64,000 bases of DNA from the NCBI RefSeq assembly GCF_007096885.1, contig NZ_VJNO01000005.1, forward strand, positions 183,269 to 247,268. Direction: 5' to 3'. This document shows positions 8,694 through 18,206 of the stretch, in pieces. The DNA is from Streptomyces sp. 130 (GTDB taxonomy: Bacteria > Actinomycetota > Actinomycetes > Streptomycetales > Streptomycetaceae). A model generated the notes under the pieces. It did not search any database. It worked only from the letters and a program-made list of their open reading frames with translations, and was not told where the DNA came from. The translations under genes and the position numbers were made by a program. Position 1 is the first letter of the stretch; each line of letters begins with the position of its first letter.

Positions 8694-8742
8694 CCGACAT
8701 GTGACAACCCCCGGCCATCGACCGGGGGTTGTCACATGTCGG
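8694..8742. terminator. Very strong hairpin downstream of the ABC operon
   Basis: A perfect 21-bp inverted repeat (8694-8714 with 8722-8742) around a 7-nt loop (8715-8721). The arms start CCGACATGTGACAAC and end in CCCCCGG. It lies 13 bp beyond the end of the leftward ABC operon and most likely terminates it. It has no U-tract on the leftward transcript, which is common in high-GC actinobacteria. It also sits just upstream of the leftward gene ending at 7768, insulating that gene from read-through. Confidence 0.8.
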
Positions 8743-8754
8743 CGGGCCGACCGC

Positions 8755-9474
8755 TCACTCCTCGCCGGCCAGCTTCAGCGTGCGCAGCTTCTGTCCCGCG
8801 TACCAGGTCGCCGCGACGGTGACCACGGCGAGCAGGACCGTGGCGAGCGGCAGGCCCACGTCCGAGGTGATCGCACCGTTGCCGCCCGTCTTCTCCGCCA
8901 GTGCGAGCGACCACTGCTGCACGCTGAGCGTGCGCGCCCCCGGCACCAGACTGCCGAACAGGGCTTCCCACACCAGCGCGTACACGAGACCCAGCACGAC
9001 CGCGTGCCGGCTGACCGTGCCCAGCAGCAGGAACAGCGCGCTGTAGGCGATCGAGGCGACCAGGGCGGCGATGGTGTACGCCACCGCGATCTGCTGGCCG
9101 TTGCCGTTGAGGATCAGGCCCGCGATCATCGTCGGCACCGCCGAGAAGACCATGGTCACCGCGACGGCGACGATCAGCTTGGTGAAGATGATCGTCGGAC
9201 GGCTCACCGGCTTGGACAGCAGGTAGACGATCGAGCCGTCGTCGATCTCCGGCCCGATGGCGCCCGTGCCGGCGATCACGCCGATCAGCGGCACCATGGT
9301 GGCGATGGCGAACCCGCCCAGGACGTCCGAGGCCACCTGGTCGTCGGCCCCCGCGAACATCCGTACCGCCACCGCGATGACGATCAGCAGTGCGGGCAGC
9401 ACGAAGAGGATGGCGGCCCGGCGCCGGCCGAGCAGCGCCCGGTAGGTGAGCCGGGCGACCGTGGGGTCGTACAT
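8755..9474 (-). CDS. ABC-2 type transporter permease
   Basis: 239 aa with about six predicted membrane helices. The pattern (MYDPTVARLTYRALLGRRRAAILF, then a PEIDDGSIVYLLSKPVSR segment) is that of ABC-2 permeases of the export type. It is the last gene of the operon ATPase (11304-12317), permease (10406-11314), ATPase (9498-10409), permease (this one). It most likely pairs with the ATPase at 9498-10409. Substrate is unknown; families of this type export drugs, lipids or peptides or remodel the membrane. Confidence 0.8.
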   Translation of the reverse strand: MYDPTVARLTYRALLGRRRAAILFVLPALLIVIAVAVRMFAGADDQVASDVLGGFAIATMVPLIGVIAGTGAIGPEIDDGSIVYLLSKPVSRPTIIFTKLIVAVAVTMVFSAVPTMIAGLILNGNGQQIAVAYTIAALVASIAYSALFLLLGTVSRHAVVLGLVYALVWEALFGSLVPGARTLSVQQWSLALAEKTGGNGAITSDVGLPLATVLLAVVTVAATWYAGQKLRTLKLAGEE

Positions 9475-9497
9475 GACGTCACAGCTCCTTGTCGGCC

Positions 9498-10405
<908 letters not shown>

Positions 10406-10409
<4 letters not shown>

Positions 10410-11314
10410 AGCCCGACCTTCCGGTAGCGGCGCATCAGTACGGCGTACGAGCCGGCGACGAGCGCGAGGACAACGAGCAGGTAGACGAGGCCGGTGCCGG
10501 CGCCCGGGCCGTTCCCGCCGGGGAAGGCCGAACTCGCTCCGAGGAACGCGGTCTGCACCCCGTCGACCAGCGTGAGCGGGGAGAACAGCCCCAGCCACGG
10601 CACCGCACCCTCCGAATCCGTCGACCAGGCGATGCCCTGGACGGTCGATACCGCGCCGTACGTGATCGTCAGCAGCGCGATGACGGCAGCCACCCCGAAG
10701 CCGCGGCGTGGGGTCAACGCGGCCATCACGAGGCCGAGGCCGGCGAAGAGCACGGAAAGCAGCAGCACGGAAACCATCCCCTGGGCGAACCACTCGGTCT
10801 GGTCGCCGAAATCGAACTTCCCCAGCAGCGCGCCGATGTAGAGGATCACGACCGGCGCCCCGGTGAGCACGAAGACCGCGGAGGCCATGGCGGCGAACTT
10901 CGCGAGGACGTAGTCGCCGTGCTCGATCGGCCGCGAGAAGTACAGCGGTACGGTCTTGAACCGCAGATCCCTGGATACGGCCTGCGGTGCCTGCGCGGCG
11001 ATGAACAGACTGATGACGGGCTGCAGGTAGATCGCGAACGACGTGTACTTGATGGGGAGTTTCGTCGTTCCCGGAGTGGCGATGGCGACGGCCACGATGA
11101 TCGCCGCCACCATGCACATCACGCCGAACAGCAGCATGGGAAGCACCTTGGACTTGGCCGACCGGCCGAGCCCGAAGGAGCCGCGCAGGGTCTGCGAGTA
11201 CAGCGAGCGGCGGGCGTACGCGCGCCCCAGACGCGGGCCGTCGTAAGCGCGGTAGCCGATGTTGTGGATCCGGGAGGTCTCGTTCCCGGTCGCGGCGCCG
11301 GTCTCAGTGCTCAT
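10406..11314 (-). CDS. ABC-2 type transporter permease
   Basis: 302 aa, about six predicted membrane helices after a 55-residue cytoplasmic start (NIGYRAYDGPRLGRAYARRSLYSQTLRGSFGLGRSAKSK). The segment VSRDLRFKTVPLYFSRPIEHGDYVLAKF is the usual ABC-2 cytoplasmic loop. It overlaps the upstream ATPase gene by 11 bp and the downstream ATPase by 4 bp, so translation of the operon is tightly coupled. Confidence 0.82.
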
Positions 11315-12317
11315 CGCGTCCGCTCCCCTTCTGCAGTACGGCTCCGGCCGGCACGGCCGCGGGCCGTGCCTCGTCGCTGCGGAACACCTCGGCGATGTGG
11401 TGACGACGCTGTTCCATCCGTACGAGGCCGAGGCCGAGCCCCGCGACGCTGTCGCGCACGAGGTCGTACGTCTCCTCGCCGGTCGCCTCGACCAGCAGGA
11501 TGTGACCGGCCCCGGGCAGCCCCTCGGTGTCCAGTCCGTCGAGACCGACGAGTTTGACGCCCGCCTCGGTGAGGGAACGGCGCAGGGCGCCCGTGCCGTC
11601 CGGGTGGGCGTCGCTGTCGGTCACCTCGACCGCGAGGGTCGTCGTCGTCTGGGTGAAGTCGCTGGTGGAGCTGGAACGCAGCAGCCTTCCGCCGTCGATG
11701 ACGACGACGTGGTCGCAGGTGCGTTCCAGCTCGCCGAGCAGGTGCGAGGTGACCAGGACCGAGATGCCGAAATCGCTGTGGATCCGGCGGATCAGGCCGA
11801 GCATCTCGTCACGCCCGACCGGGTCGAGCCCGTTGGTCGGCTCGTCGAGCAGGACCAGCTGGGGGTCGTGCACCAGCGCCTGGGCCAGCTTCACCCGCTG
11901 CTTCATGCCCGTCGAGTAGCCGCCGATGGGGCGGTAGCGCTCTTCGTACAGGCCGACATGGCGCAGGGTGTCCGCCGTGCGTTCACGGGCGGCTGTCGGT
12001 GGCAGACCGGACATGCGCGCCATGTGGACGACGAACTCGGTGGCCGAGACGTCGGGCGGCAGGCAGTCGTGCTCCGGCATGTAGCCGACCCGCTCGCGGA
12101 TGGCGGGGCCGCTGGTCGAGACGTCGAGCCCGAGCACGGCGGCCCTGCCCTCGGTCGCGGGAGACAGCCCCAGCAGGATCTTGATCAGCGTGGACTTGCC
12201 GGCCCCGTTGGCGCCCACCAGCCCGGTCACACCCGGGCCGATGTCCAGGGAGAGCCGGTCAAGCGCGGTCACCCGGGGGAACCGTTTACTCAGACCTTCG
12301 GCAGCGATGACATTCAC
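11304..12317 (-). CDS. ABC transporter ATP-binding protein
   Basis: 337 aa from GTG 12317 (VNVIAAEGLSKRF), chosen because it starts just before the conserved N-terminal strand. The frame stays open to an ATG at 12425, and no clear ribosome site decides between them. Walker A GANGAGKST, signature YSTGMKQRVKLA, Walker B VLLDEPTNGLD and the switch His in TSHLL are all intact. First gene of the operon. The duplicated ATPase/permease arrangement suggests two related exporters or one with two different half-transporters. Confidence 0.85.
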   Translation of the reverse strand: MNVIAAEGLSKRFPRVTALDRLSLDIGPGVTGLVGANGAGKSTLIKILLGLSPATEGRAAVLGLDVSTSGPAIRERVGYMPEHDCLPPDVSATEFVVHMARMSGLPPTAARERTADTLRHVGLYEERYRPIGGYSTGMKQRVKLAQALVHDPQLVLLDEPTNGLDPVGRDEMLGLIRRIHSDFGISVLVTSHLLGELERTCDHVVVIDGGRLLRSSSTSDFTQTTTTLAVEVTDSDAHPDGTGALRRSLTEAGVKLVGLDGLDTEGLPGAGHILLVEATGEETYDLVRDSVAGLGLGLVRMEQRRHHIAEVFRSDEARPAAVPAGAVLQKGSGRDEH

Positions 12318-12467
12318 GGATACGACGGTAGTGGCGCGGACCACAGCGGTCGTCAGACCTGACGGCTGGATCGGCGTCAGACTGGAGTTGTAGGGGACCC
12401 GTAAGGGGCCCTCATCGAGGACCACGGCAACCCCGGTCGAGGGCCGTCACGGTCTGCCCCGGGAGAG

Positions 12468-12476
12468 TTGTCCACA
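12468..12476 (+). promoter_or_regulatory. Single perfect DnaA box
   Basis: TTGTCCACA, the box favoured in Streptomyces, in the divergent gap between the ABC operon and the hydrolase-SDR gene. No second box is near, so regulatory meaning is uncertain. The remaining sequence of this 257-bp gap must contain the two divergent promoters; I recognise no other site. Confidence 0.45.
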
Positions 12477-12574
12477 GGCTGCGTCCGCCCCTTGACGCAG
12501 CCGCCGGTCATTGTCACATTCATCGGGGTCACGTTACGAACACGTAGCGCACACGGCAGCGAACGGGCGGTGGC

Positions 12575-14416
12575 ATGGCGTCACGAGGGAAGAGCGAACG
12601 GGCGGCGGGCACGGGGCGGTCCAAGGGGGACGGCGGTCCGCGACTGCTCGATCTGCCGGGCGCGCGGGAGCGCCGGGTGGCCACCGGCGGCATCGAGCTG
12701 TGCGTGGTCGAACTGGGAGCCCCGGAGCGGCCGACGATCGTGCTGGTGCACGGCTACCCGGACAGCAAGGAGGTCTGGACGCAGGTCGCCGCCCGGCTGG
12801 CGGACCAGTGGCACGTCGTGCTGTACGACGTACGCGGGCACGGCGCCTCGACGGCACCGAAGCCCCTGCGCGGTGGCTTCACGCTGGAGAAGCTGACCGA
12901 CGACTTCCTGGCCGTGGCCGACGCGGTGAGCCCGGACCGTCCGGTGCATGTGGTGGGGCACGACTGGGGTTCGGTCCAGTCCTGGGAGTTCGCCACGGTC
13001 GGCCGCACGAAGGGCCGGATCGCGTCCTTCACCTCGATGTCCGGCCCTTCGCTGGACCACTTCGGACACTGGATCAAGCGCCGGGTGCACCGGCCCACCC
13101 CACGCCGGGTCGGTCAGCTCCTCGGGCAGGGTGCCAAGTCCTGGTACGTGTACATGCTGCACACCCCGGTCCTGCCGGAGCTGGCCTGGCGCGGGCCGCT
13201 CGGCAAGCGATGGCCGGGCATCCTGGAGCGGCTGGAGAAGGTGCCCCGGGGCGACTACCCGACGTCCTCGCTGCCCAGTGACGCGGCGCACGGGGCCTGG
13301 CTCTACCGGGACAACGTCCGTTCCCGACTGCGCAGGCCACGTGCCGACGCGTACGCGCATGTGCCGGTGCAGCTGATCACACCGACGGGGGACGTGTTCC
13401 TCTCGGAGCAGCTCTACGACGACCTCGAGTCCTGGGTGCCGCAGTTGACCCGCCGCTCGCTGCCCGCCAAGCACTGGGTGCCGCGGACCCGCCCGGACCA
13501 GCTGGCCTCATGGGTCGGGGAGTTCGTGACGGCCGTCGAGTCGGCCCGGGCGACCGGCGCTCCGGTGGAGTCCCGTGCGGGTGGGCCCTACGCGGAGTGG
13601 TTCGGCGGCCGGCTCGTGCTGGTCACGGGCGCGGCGGGCGGGATAGGGCGCGCCACGGCCCTGGCCTTCGCGGGTGCGGGGGCCAGGGTGGTGGCCGTCG
13701 ACCGGGACGCCGAGGGGGCCGAGCGGACGGCCGAGTCGGCCCGGCGGGCAGGGGCTCCGCAAGCCTGGGCCGAGGCGGTGGACGTGAGCGACGAGCAGGC
13801 CATGGAGAAGCTTGCCGCCCGGGTGGCCGACGAGTACGGCATCGTCGACGTGCTGGTCAACAACGCGGGCATCGGGCTGTCCGGGCCGTTCCTGGACACG
13901 ACGTCCGAGGACTGGCGGAACGTCCTCGATGTGAACCTGTGGGGGGTCATCCACGGCTGTCGGCTCTTCGGGCGCCAGATGGCGGAGCGCGGCCAGGGCG
14001 GGCACATTGTCAACACGGCCTCGGCGGCGGCCTTTCAGCCGTCCCGCGCCCTCCCCGCCTACAGCACGTCGAAGGCGGCCGTGCTGATGCTCAGCGAGTG
14101 TCTGCGCGCCGAGCTCGCCGAGAAGTCGATCGGGGTCAGCGCGATCTGCCCCGGGATCGTCAACACCGGTATCACAGCAACGGCGCGGTTCGCCGGCACG
14201 GATGCGGCGGAGGAACAACGGCTGCGGAAGCGCGCCGGCAAGCTCTACGGGGCGCGCAACTACCCGCCGGAGAAGGTAGCGGAGGCGGTTCTCCGGGCGG
14301 TCGTCCGCAATCAGGCCGTGGTCCCGGTGACGCCGGAGTCCCACGCCGTACGTTTCCTGTCCCGCGTCGGCCCCGGCGTACTCCGGGGCATCGCCCGGCT
14401 GAAGCCGCCGCTGTGA
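12575..14416 (+). CDS. Alpha/beta hydrolase - short-chain dehydrogenase fusion (EphD-like)
   Basis: 613 aa, two enzymes in one chain. Residues about 30-320 are an alpha/beta hydrolase of the epoxide-hydrolase type, with oxyanion-side HGYPDS, the nucleophile elbow GHDWGS (Asp at about residue 128) and a late KHWV His. Residues about 345-610 are a classical SDR, with the cofactor motif TGAAGGIG at about 349, NNAG, and the catalytic YSTSK at about 495. The same arrangement occurs in mycobacterial EphD, which modifies lipids. A substrate cannot be named here. An epoxide or ester opened by the first domain could be oxidised or reduced by the second. It stands alone, without operon partners. Confidence 0.88.
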   Translation: MASRGKSERAAGTGRSKGDGGPRLLDLPGARERRVATGGIELCVVELGAPERPTIVLVHGYPDSKEVWTQVAARLADQWHVVLYDVRGHGASTAPKPLRGGFTLEKLTDDFLAVADAVSPDRPVHVVGHDWGSVQSWEFATVGRTKGRIASFTSMSGPSLDHFGHWIKRRVHRPTPRRVGQLLGQGAKSWYVYMLHTPVLPELAWRGPLGKRWPGILERLEKVPRGDYPTSSLPSDAAHGAWLYRDNVRSRLRRPRADAYAHVPVQLITPTGDVFLSEQLYDDLESWVPQLTRRSLPAKHWVPRTRPDQLASWVGEFVTAVESARATGAPVESRAGGPYAEWFGGRLVLVTGAAGGIGRATALAFAGAGARVVAVDRDAEGAERTAESARRAGAPQAWAEAVDVSDEQAMEKLAARVADEYGIVDVLVNNAGIGLSGPFLDTTSEDWRNVLDVNLWGVIHGCRLFGRQMAERGQGGHIVNTASAAAFQPSRALPAYSTSKAAVLMLSECLRAELAEKSIGVSAICPGIVNTGITATARFAGTDAAEEQRLRKRAGKLYGARNYPPEKVAEAVLRAVVRNQAVVPVTPESHAVRFLSRVGPGVLRGIARLKPPL

Positions 14417-14472
14417 GCCGAGCGCGGGCGCCAGGCCCCGAGGGAGAACCCGGCTCGGTGAGAGGACCGTTG

Positions 14473-15220
14473 GTGTAGGAATACCGGATCGAGGATCTCG
14501 CGCACGCGAGGGGTGCCACGGTCCGTACGATTCGCGGCTATCAGGACCGCGGGCTGCTGCCCGCGCCGGAGCGTCGTGGCCGGGCCAACGTGTATGGACC
14601 CGCCCATCTCGTCCGCCTCCGGCAGATCGCCGATCCGCTCGGCCAGGGCTACTCCTCGGCCATCATCAAGGAGTTGCTGAACGCATGGGTCACCGGGCGT
14701 GGGCTCGGGGGTGTGCTGGGGCTCGTCGGCGAGGCGTACCGACCATGGGCCGTCGAGCGAGCCGGCCGCATCACCCGCGCCCAACTGGCGTAGGAATGCG
14801 GGGAAGAGGTCGACGACCGGGCCATCCGTGATGCGATGGAGCTGGGCATCCTCGAACAGCTGCCTGGGGGAACCGACGAGTTCGGCGCGCCGACTCCACA
14901 GGAGCGCGCGCTCGCGGCGGAGTTGCACGCGGCGGGCGTACCGCTGTGCCCGATCACCGGACAGTTGCGCGAACTTCGCGGCGAGTTCGAGCGAGTCGCC
15001 TGCCGGTTCCTGGAGTTCACGGCCGAGCACGTATCCGCCGGGTATCTGGCCCATCGGGCCCCGGCCGAGGCGGGCGCCGAGGAGACGGCGTCGGCGGTGC
15101 GGCGGCTGAGACCGCTCGCTCAGCAGATTGCGGACGCCGGACTCACGCGCGGCGGGCGCGAGTTGGCGACGAGCCGACTCGGGCGCCATCCAGTGGGGGA
15201 TGCAGTAACCGGAGCAGGAG
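14473..15220 (+). pseudogene. Broken MerR-family regulator
   Basis: Reading in one frame gives a recognisable MerR-type regulator: EYRIEDLAHARGATVRTIRGYQDRGLLPAPERRGRANVYGPAHLVRLRQIADPLGQGY (winged helix), then a dimerisation and effector half with GILEQLPGGTDEFGAPTPQERALAAELHAAGVPL and RRLRPLAQQIADAG. That frame has TAG at 14476-14478, exactly where the first codons should be (GTG TAG GAA), and a second TAG at 14791-14793 in the middle. The C-terminus also runs into unrelated sequence after about 15200. No frameshift is needed to join the halves. It is almost certainly a decaying gene; downstream fragments might still be translated from internal starts, but a DNA-binding protein would not result. 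Confidence 0.75.
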
Positions 15221-15419
15221 CCTCCACTGAGCTGGCGGGCTGTGTGTGGCTGCCCGTGTCGACAATCGCCGTGGTTGAGCGCCTGGTTGGGCCATGTGGT
15301 GTCAACGCCTTCATCGCTGTCGCTTCGGAACGAGAGGTGAACAAGAGGGCGTTGGACTCGCTGGTACAACGTCCGGAAACTCGCGGCAGGTTGGACAAAT
15401 CGCCTATTTTAGACGGTTT

Positions 15420-15473
15420 TTGTCCACAGCATCGTCAATTTGCCTGTGGATAAGCACAGCTGACTGTGGATCA
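15420..15473. promoter_or_regulatory. Group of three DnaA boxes upstream of kptA
   Basis: TTGTCCACA at 15420-15428 (perfect), TGTGGATAA at 15445-15453 (perfect TTATCCACA on the other strand) and TGTGGATCA at 15465-15473 (one mismatch), all within 54 bp. The flanks (about 15390-15500) are AT-rich for this genome. No gene is seen between the MerR remnant and kptA at 15556. Confidence 0.65.
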
Positions 15474-15555
15474 AACCTCGGCGCGCACATCATTCCGGTA
15501 AAACGCGAGCGAAAAGGGGGATGCACCGAGAGCGTGCCGGGAGCACCCTGAAGGG

Positions 15556-16098
15556 ATGGACGAAAGACGCACCGTCAAGGTGTCCAAGTACCTCTCCAAG
15601 CACCTGCGGCACCAGCCGGAGCGGATCGGGCTCACGCTCGACGCGCATGGCTGGGTCCCGATCGAGGAGCTGCTGAGCGCGGCGGCTCGCCATCACTTCC
15701 CGATCAGCAGGGCGGAGCTCGACCATGTGGTCGCCTCCAACGACAAGCAGCGCTTCGCCGTGGACGGCGGTCGCATCCGGGCGAGCCAGGGCCACACCGT
15801 GGCCGTGGACCTGGGACTACCGCCGGCCGAGCCGCCCGCGTACCTCTACCACGGCACGGTCGGCCGGTCCCTGGACGCGATCCGTGCCGAAGGCCTGCGC
15901 CCGATGAACCGTACCCACGTACATCTCTCCCCCGACCGCGAGACCGCTACCCGCGTGGGGGCCCGGCGCGGGCGCCCCGTCGTGCTGTCCGTGGACGCGG
16001 GCGCCATGCATCGCGCGGGCCACACCTTCTGGGTGAGCGCCAACGGGGTGTGGCTCACGGACGCCGTCCCCGCCGATTTCCTGCGCCTGCCGGGCTGA
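15556..16098 (+). CDS. kptA: RNA 2'-phosphotransferase (Tpt1/KptA family)
   Basis: 180 aa, ATG start. In fungi this family moves a splice-junction 2'-phosphate from tRNA to NAD+, giving ADP-ribose 1'',2''-cyclic phosphate. The bacterial role is unknown, though the enzymes are active. Family marks are the N-terminal KVSKYLSKHLRHQPERIGL (the RH segment binds RNA phosphate), WVPIEELL, the second-domain YLYHGT, and the RTHVHLSPDRETA segment with the conserved His and Arg. Length is normal. It stands alone, convergent with the LLM gene. Confidence 0.93.
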   Translation: MDERRTVKVSKYLSKHLRHQPERIGLTLDAHGWVPIEELLSAAARHHFPISRAELDHVVASNDKQRFAVDGGRIRASQGHTVAVDLGLPPAEPPAYLYHGTVGRSLDAIRAEGLRPMNRTHVHLSPDRETATRVGARRGRPVVLSVDAGAMHRAGHTFWVSANGVWLTDAVPADFLRLPG

Positions 16099-16128
16099 GC
16101 CGGAGCCCGAGAGCGCGAGGCCTCCGGC
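16099..16128. terminator. Possible hairpin between convergent kptA and LLM genes
   Basis: Short 7-bp inverted repeat GCCGGAG (16099-16105) / CTCCGGC (16122-16128) in the 41-bp gap between convergent genes. No U-tract, so weak evidence. Confidence 0.3.
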
Positions 16129-16139
16129 CCGCCCCGCCC

Positions 16140-17087
16140 TCACCCGGCCAGCTGCGCCGCGCCCCGCGTCGCGATCTCCTCGAACAGCTTCTCGTCCGGC
16201 ACCGCCGCGTCGAACCCCGGCCCGTCGCCGGGCACCGGCGCGTGGACGACGATCTCCGTGAACCCCAGCTCCGCGTGCCTGCCCGCGAAGTCCACGAACG
16301 CGTCGACGGAATCGAAGGGACGGCCCCCGCCCGCGGCAACGACCGGGTTGAATTCCGGGGTGAATCCGGTGAGCAGGACCTTCTCCAGCTCGGCCACGTC
16401 CCTCCCGGCCTCCACGCACGCACGCCCCAGCCCGTCCACCTGCCGGCCGAGGGCCTCGACCGACTGGGCGCCGCTGCCCGCCTCGTACAGCTTCGGGTCC
16501 CCCGTGGTCACCCACGCCTGACCGTACCGCGCGGCCAGCGCCAGGCCGCGCGGGCCCGTGGCGGCGACGGCGAAGGGCAGGCGCGGCCGCTGCACACAGC
16601 CGGGCAGGTTCCGCGCCTCGGTTGCCGCGTAGAACTCCCCCTCGGCCGACGTGCCGGCCGGCTCGCGCAACAAGGCGTCCAGCAGGGTGACGAACTCCCC
16701 GAAGCGGTCGGCGCGCTGCCGCGGCGTCCACGGGACCTCGCCGCTGCGCAGCAGGGTCGTCGCGTCGAAGCCGTTGCCGCCCGCGCCGATGCCCAGGGTG
16801 ATCCGGCCCGCCGAGATGTCGTCGAGGGAGATCAGCTCCTTGGCCAGGGTGACCGGGTGGCGGAAGTTCGGCGAGGTCACGAGGGTGCCCAAGCGCATCC
16901 TCCGTGTCACTGCCGCCGCCGCCGTCAGCGTGGGGATCGCCCCGAACCACGGCCCGTCCCGGAACGCCCGCCACGACAGGTGGTCGTAGGTGTAGGCCGC
17001 GTGGAAGCCGAGTCGCTCGGCGCCCTCCCACCTCTCCCGGCCTTCGGCCCAGCGGTGGATCGGCAGAATGACAGTGCTCAGACGCAT
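16140..17087 (-). CDS. LLM-class F420-dependent oxidoreductase
   Basis: 315 aa, ATG start. Luciferase-like monooxygenase TIM barrel, recognised by MRLSTVILPIHRW at the first strand, the TYDHLSWR segment, MRLGTLVTSPNFRHPVTLAKELISLDDISAGRITLGIGAGG (the strongest family signature) and ATGPRGLALAARYGQAWVT. Actinobacterial members with this pattern commonly use coenzyme F420 rather than FMN; cofactor and substrate are inference. It is transcribed leftwards, convergent with kptA, with its own promoter region shared with nothing obvious. Confidence 0.87.
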   Translation of the reverse strand: MRLSTVILPIHRWAEGRERWEGAERLGFHAAYTYDHLSWRAFRDGPWFGAIPTLTAAAAVTRRMRLGTLVTSPNFRHPVTLAKELISLDDISAGRITLGIGAGGNGFDATTLLRSGEVPWTPRQRADRFGEFVTLLDALLREPAGTSAEGEFYAATEARNLPGCVQRPRLPFAVAATGPRGLALAARYGQAWVTTGDPKLYEAGSGAQSVEALGRQVDGLGRACVEAGRDVAELEKVLLTGFTPEFNPVVAAGGGRPFDSVDAFVDFAGRHAELGFTEIVVHAPVPGDGPGFDAAVPDEKLFEEIATRGAAQLAG

Positions 17088-17196
17088 GGGCCGATTTTAC
17101 GAGCCCCTGACTGGGCACCGGCAGCGAAGGCCGCCCATTCGAACGGTTTCTCGACCCACTGCTGTCCGAGGGCGTCGGTCCCGGAACGGGCGAGCC

Positions 17197-18063
17197 CTAC
17201 GAGAGGGCGAGGAGGTGCCGCATCGCCTGCGCGGCACGGACGGCGGCGTCGCCGCAGCAGTTGTTGAAGAGCACATGGACCTCGTCCGCCCGCTCGGCCA
17301 TCTCGCGGACGCGCGGTACCCACTCGGCGAGCTCTTCGGTCGTGTACTCGTGGCGGAACCTCTCCTCCTTGGTTCCCGTCCCCCAGGCGCCGCTGCGGCC
17401 GTGCAGGCGCACGAGGGCGAACCGCGGGTGGGTGACCCGTACGACGGGAGGCACGGAGGCGGGCAGCGTCTGGATCATGTCCACGGCCACGGCGGCGGCG
17501 TCCAGTTCCGTCAGCAGCGCGGCCGTCGCGTCGGCGCGGTCCCCGCTCCACCAGCCCGGATGCCGGAACTCCACCGCCATCGGCCATCCCGCGGCGCGCG
17601 CACGGCACCGCCGCAGGAAATCCTCGGCCGGCCGCCCCGGCACGAGCCGGGCGGGGAACTGGAAGACCAGCGTGCCCAGCCGGCCGGCGGCCCGCAGCGG
17701 TTCGAGTGCGGCGCTGTACCGGTCCCACACCTCGTCCAGCAGGCCCTGATCGGCGACGGCCCGCCCGCGCGGGAAGGCCGGGCGCAGGTCGGCGGGAAGC
17801 GCCTCCGGACGGGTGGGGTGTCCGGTGAACAGGGAGAACGCCTTCACGTCGAACCTGAAGCCGTTTGGGGTGCGTTCCGCCCACAGCCGGCTGTTGCGGA
17901 TGCTGGGCAGCCCGTAGTACGTGGAGTCCACCTCGGCCACAGGGAACCGTGCGGCGTAGTGCCGGAGCCGGCTCTCCGCGTCGCGGCTGCCCCGGGGGTA
18001 CCAGCCGCTGGCGACCAGGGCCTTGTCCGTCCATGAGCAGGTGCCGATCCGGATCTCTCCCAT
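17197..18063 (-). CDS. DUF72 (YecE-like) protein
   Basis: 288 aa from the ATG at 18063 (MGEIRIGTCSWTD), the usual N-terminus of the family; a longer form to 18114 is possible. DUF72 proteins have a TIM-barrel fold. Family marks here are GTCSWTD, WYPRG, the VEVDSTYYGLPS segment, PNGFRFDVKAF, and the VEFRHPGWW and LVRLHGRSGAWG regions. Biochemical function is unknown for the family. No partner gene is evident: the next gene to the left is separated by 109 bp and to the right is divergent. Confidence 0.85.
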   Translation of the reverse strand: MGEIRIGTCSWTDKALVASGWYPRGSRDAESRLRHYAARFPVAEVDSTYYGLPSIRNSRLWAERTPNGFRFDVKAFSLFTGHPTRPEALPADLRPAFPRGRAVADQGLLDEVWDRYSAALEPLRAAGRLGTLVFQFPARLVPGRPAEDFLRRCRARAAGWPMAVEFRHPGWWSGDRADATAALLTELDAAAVAVDMIQTLPASVPPVVRVTHPRFALVRLHGRSGAWGTGTKEERFRHEYTTEELAEWVPRVREMAERADEVHVLFNNCCGDAAVRAAQAMRHLLALS

Positions 18064-18206
18064 CCCGCCCGTCTTCCCCGTACCTCTCTCATGATTCCGA
18101 GGCGACCCCGACATATGCCGGAGGAATGTTCAGAGGTCAGAGGTACCGTCTCTCAAATGTGCGACCCTCCGCACGCCCGTGCGTTTCCATGCGCGAGAAT
18201 GTACGG

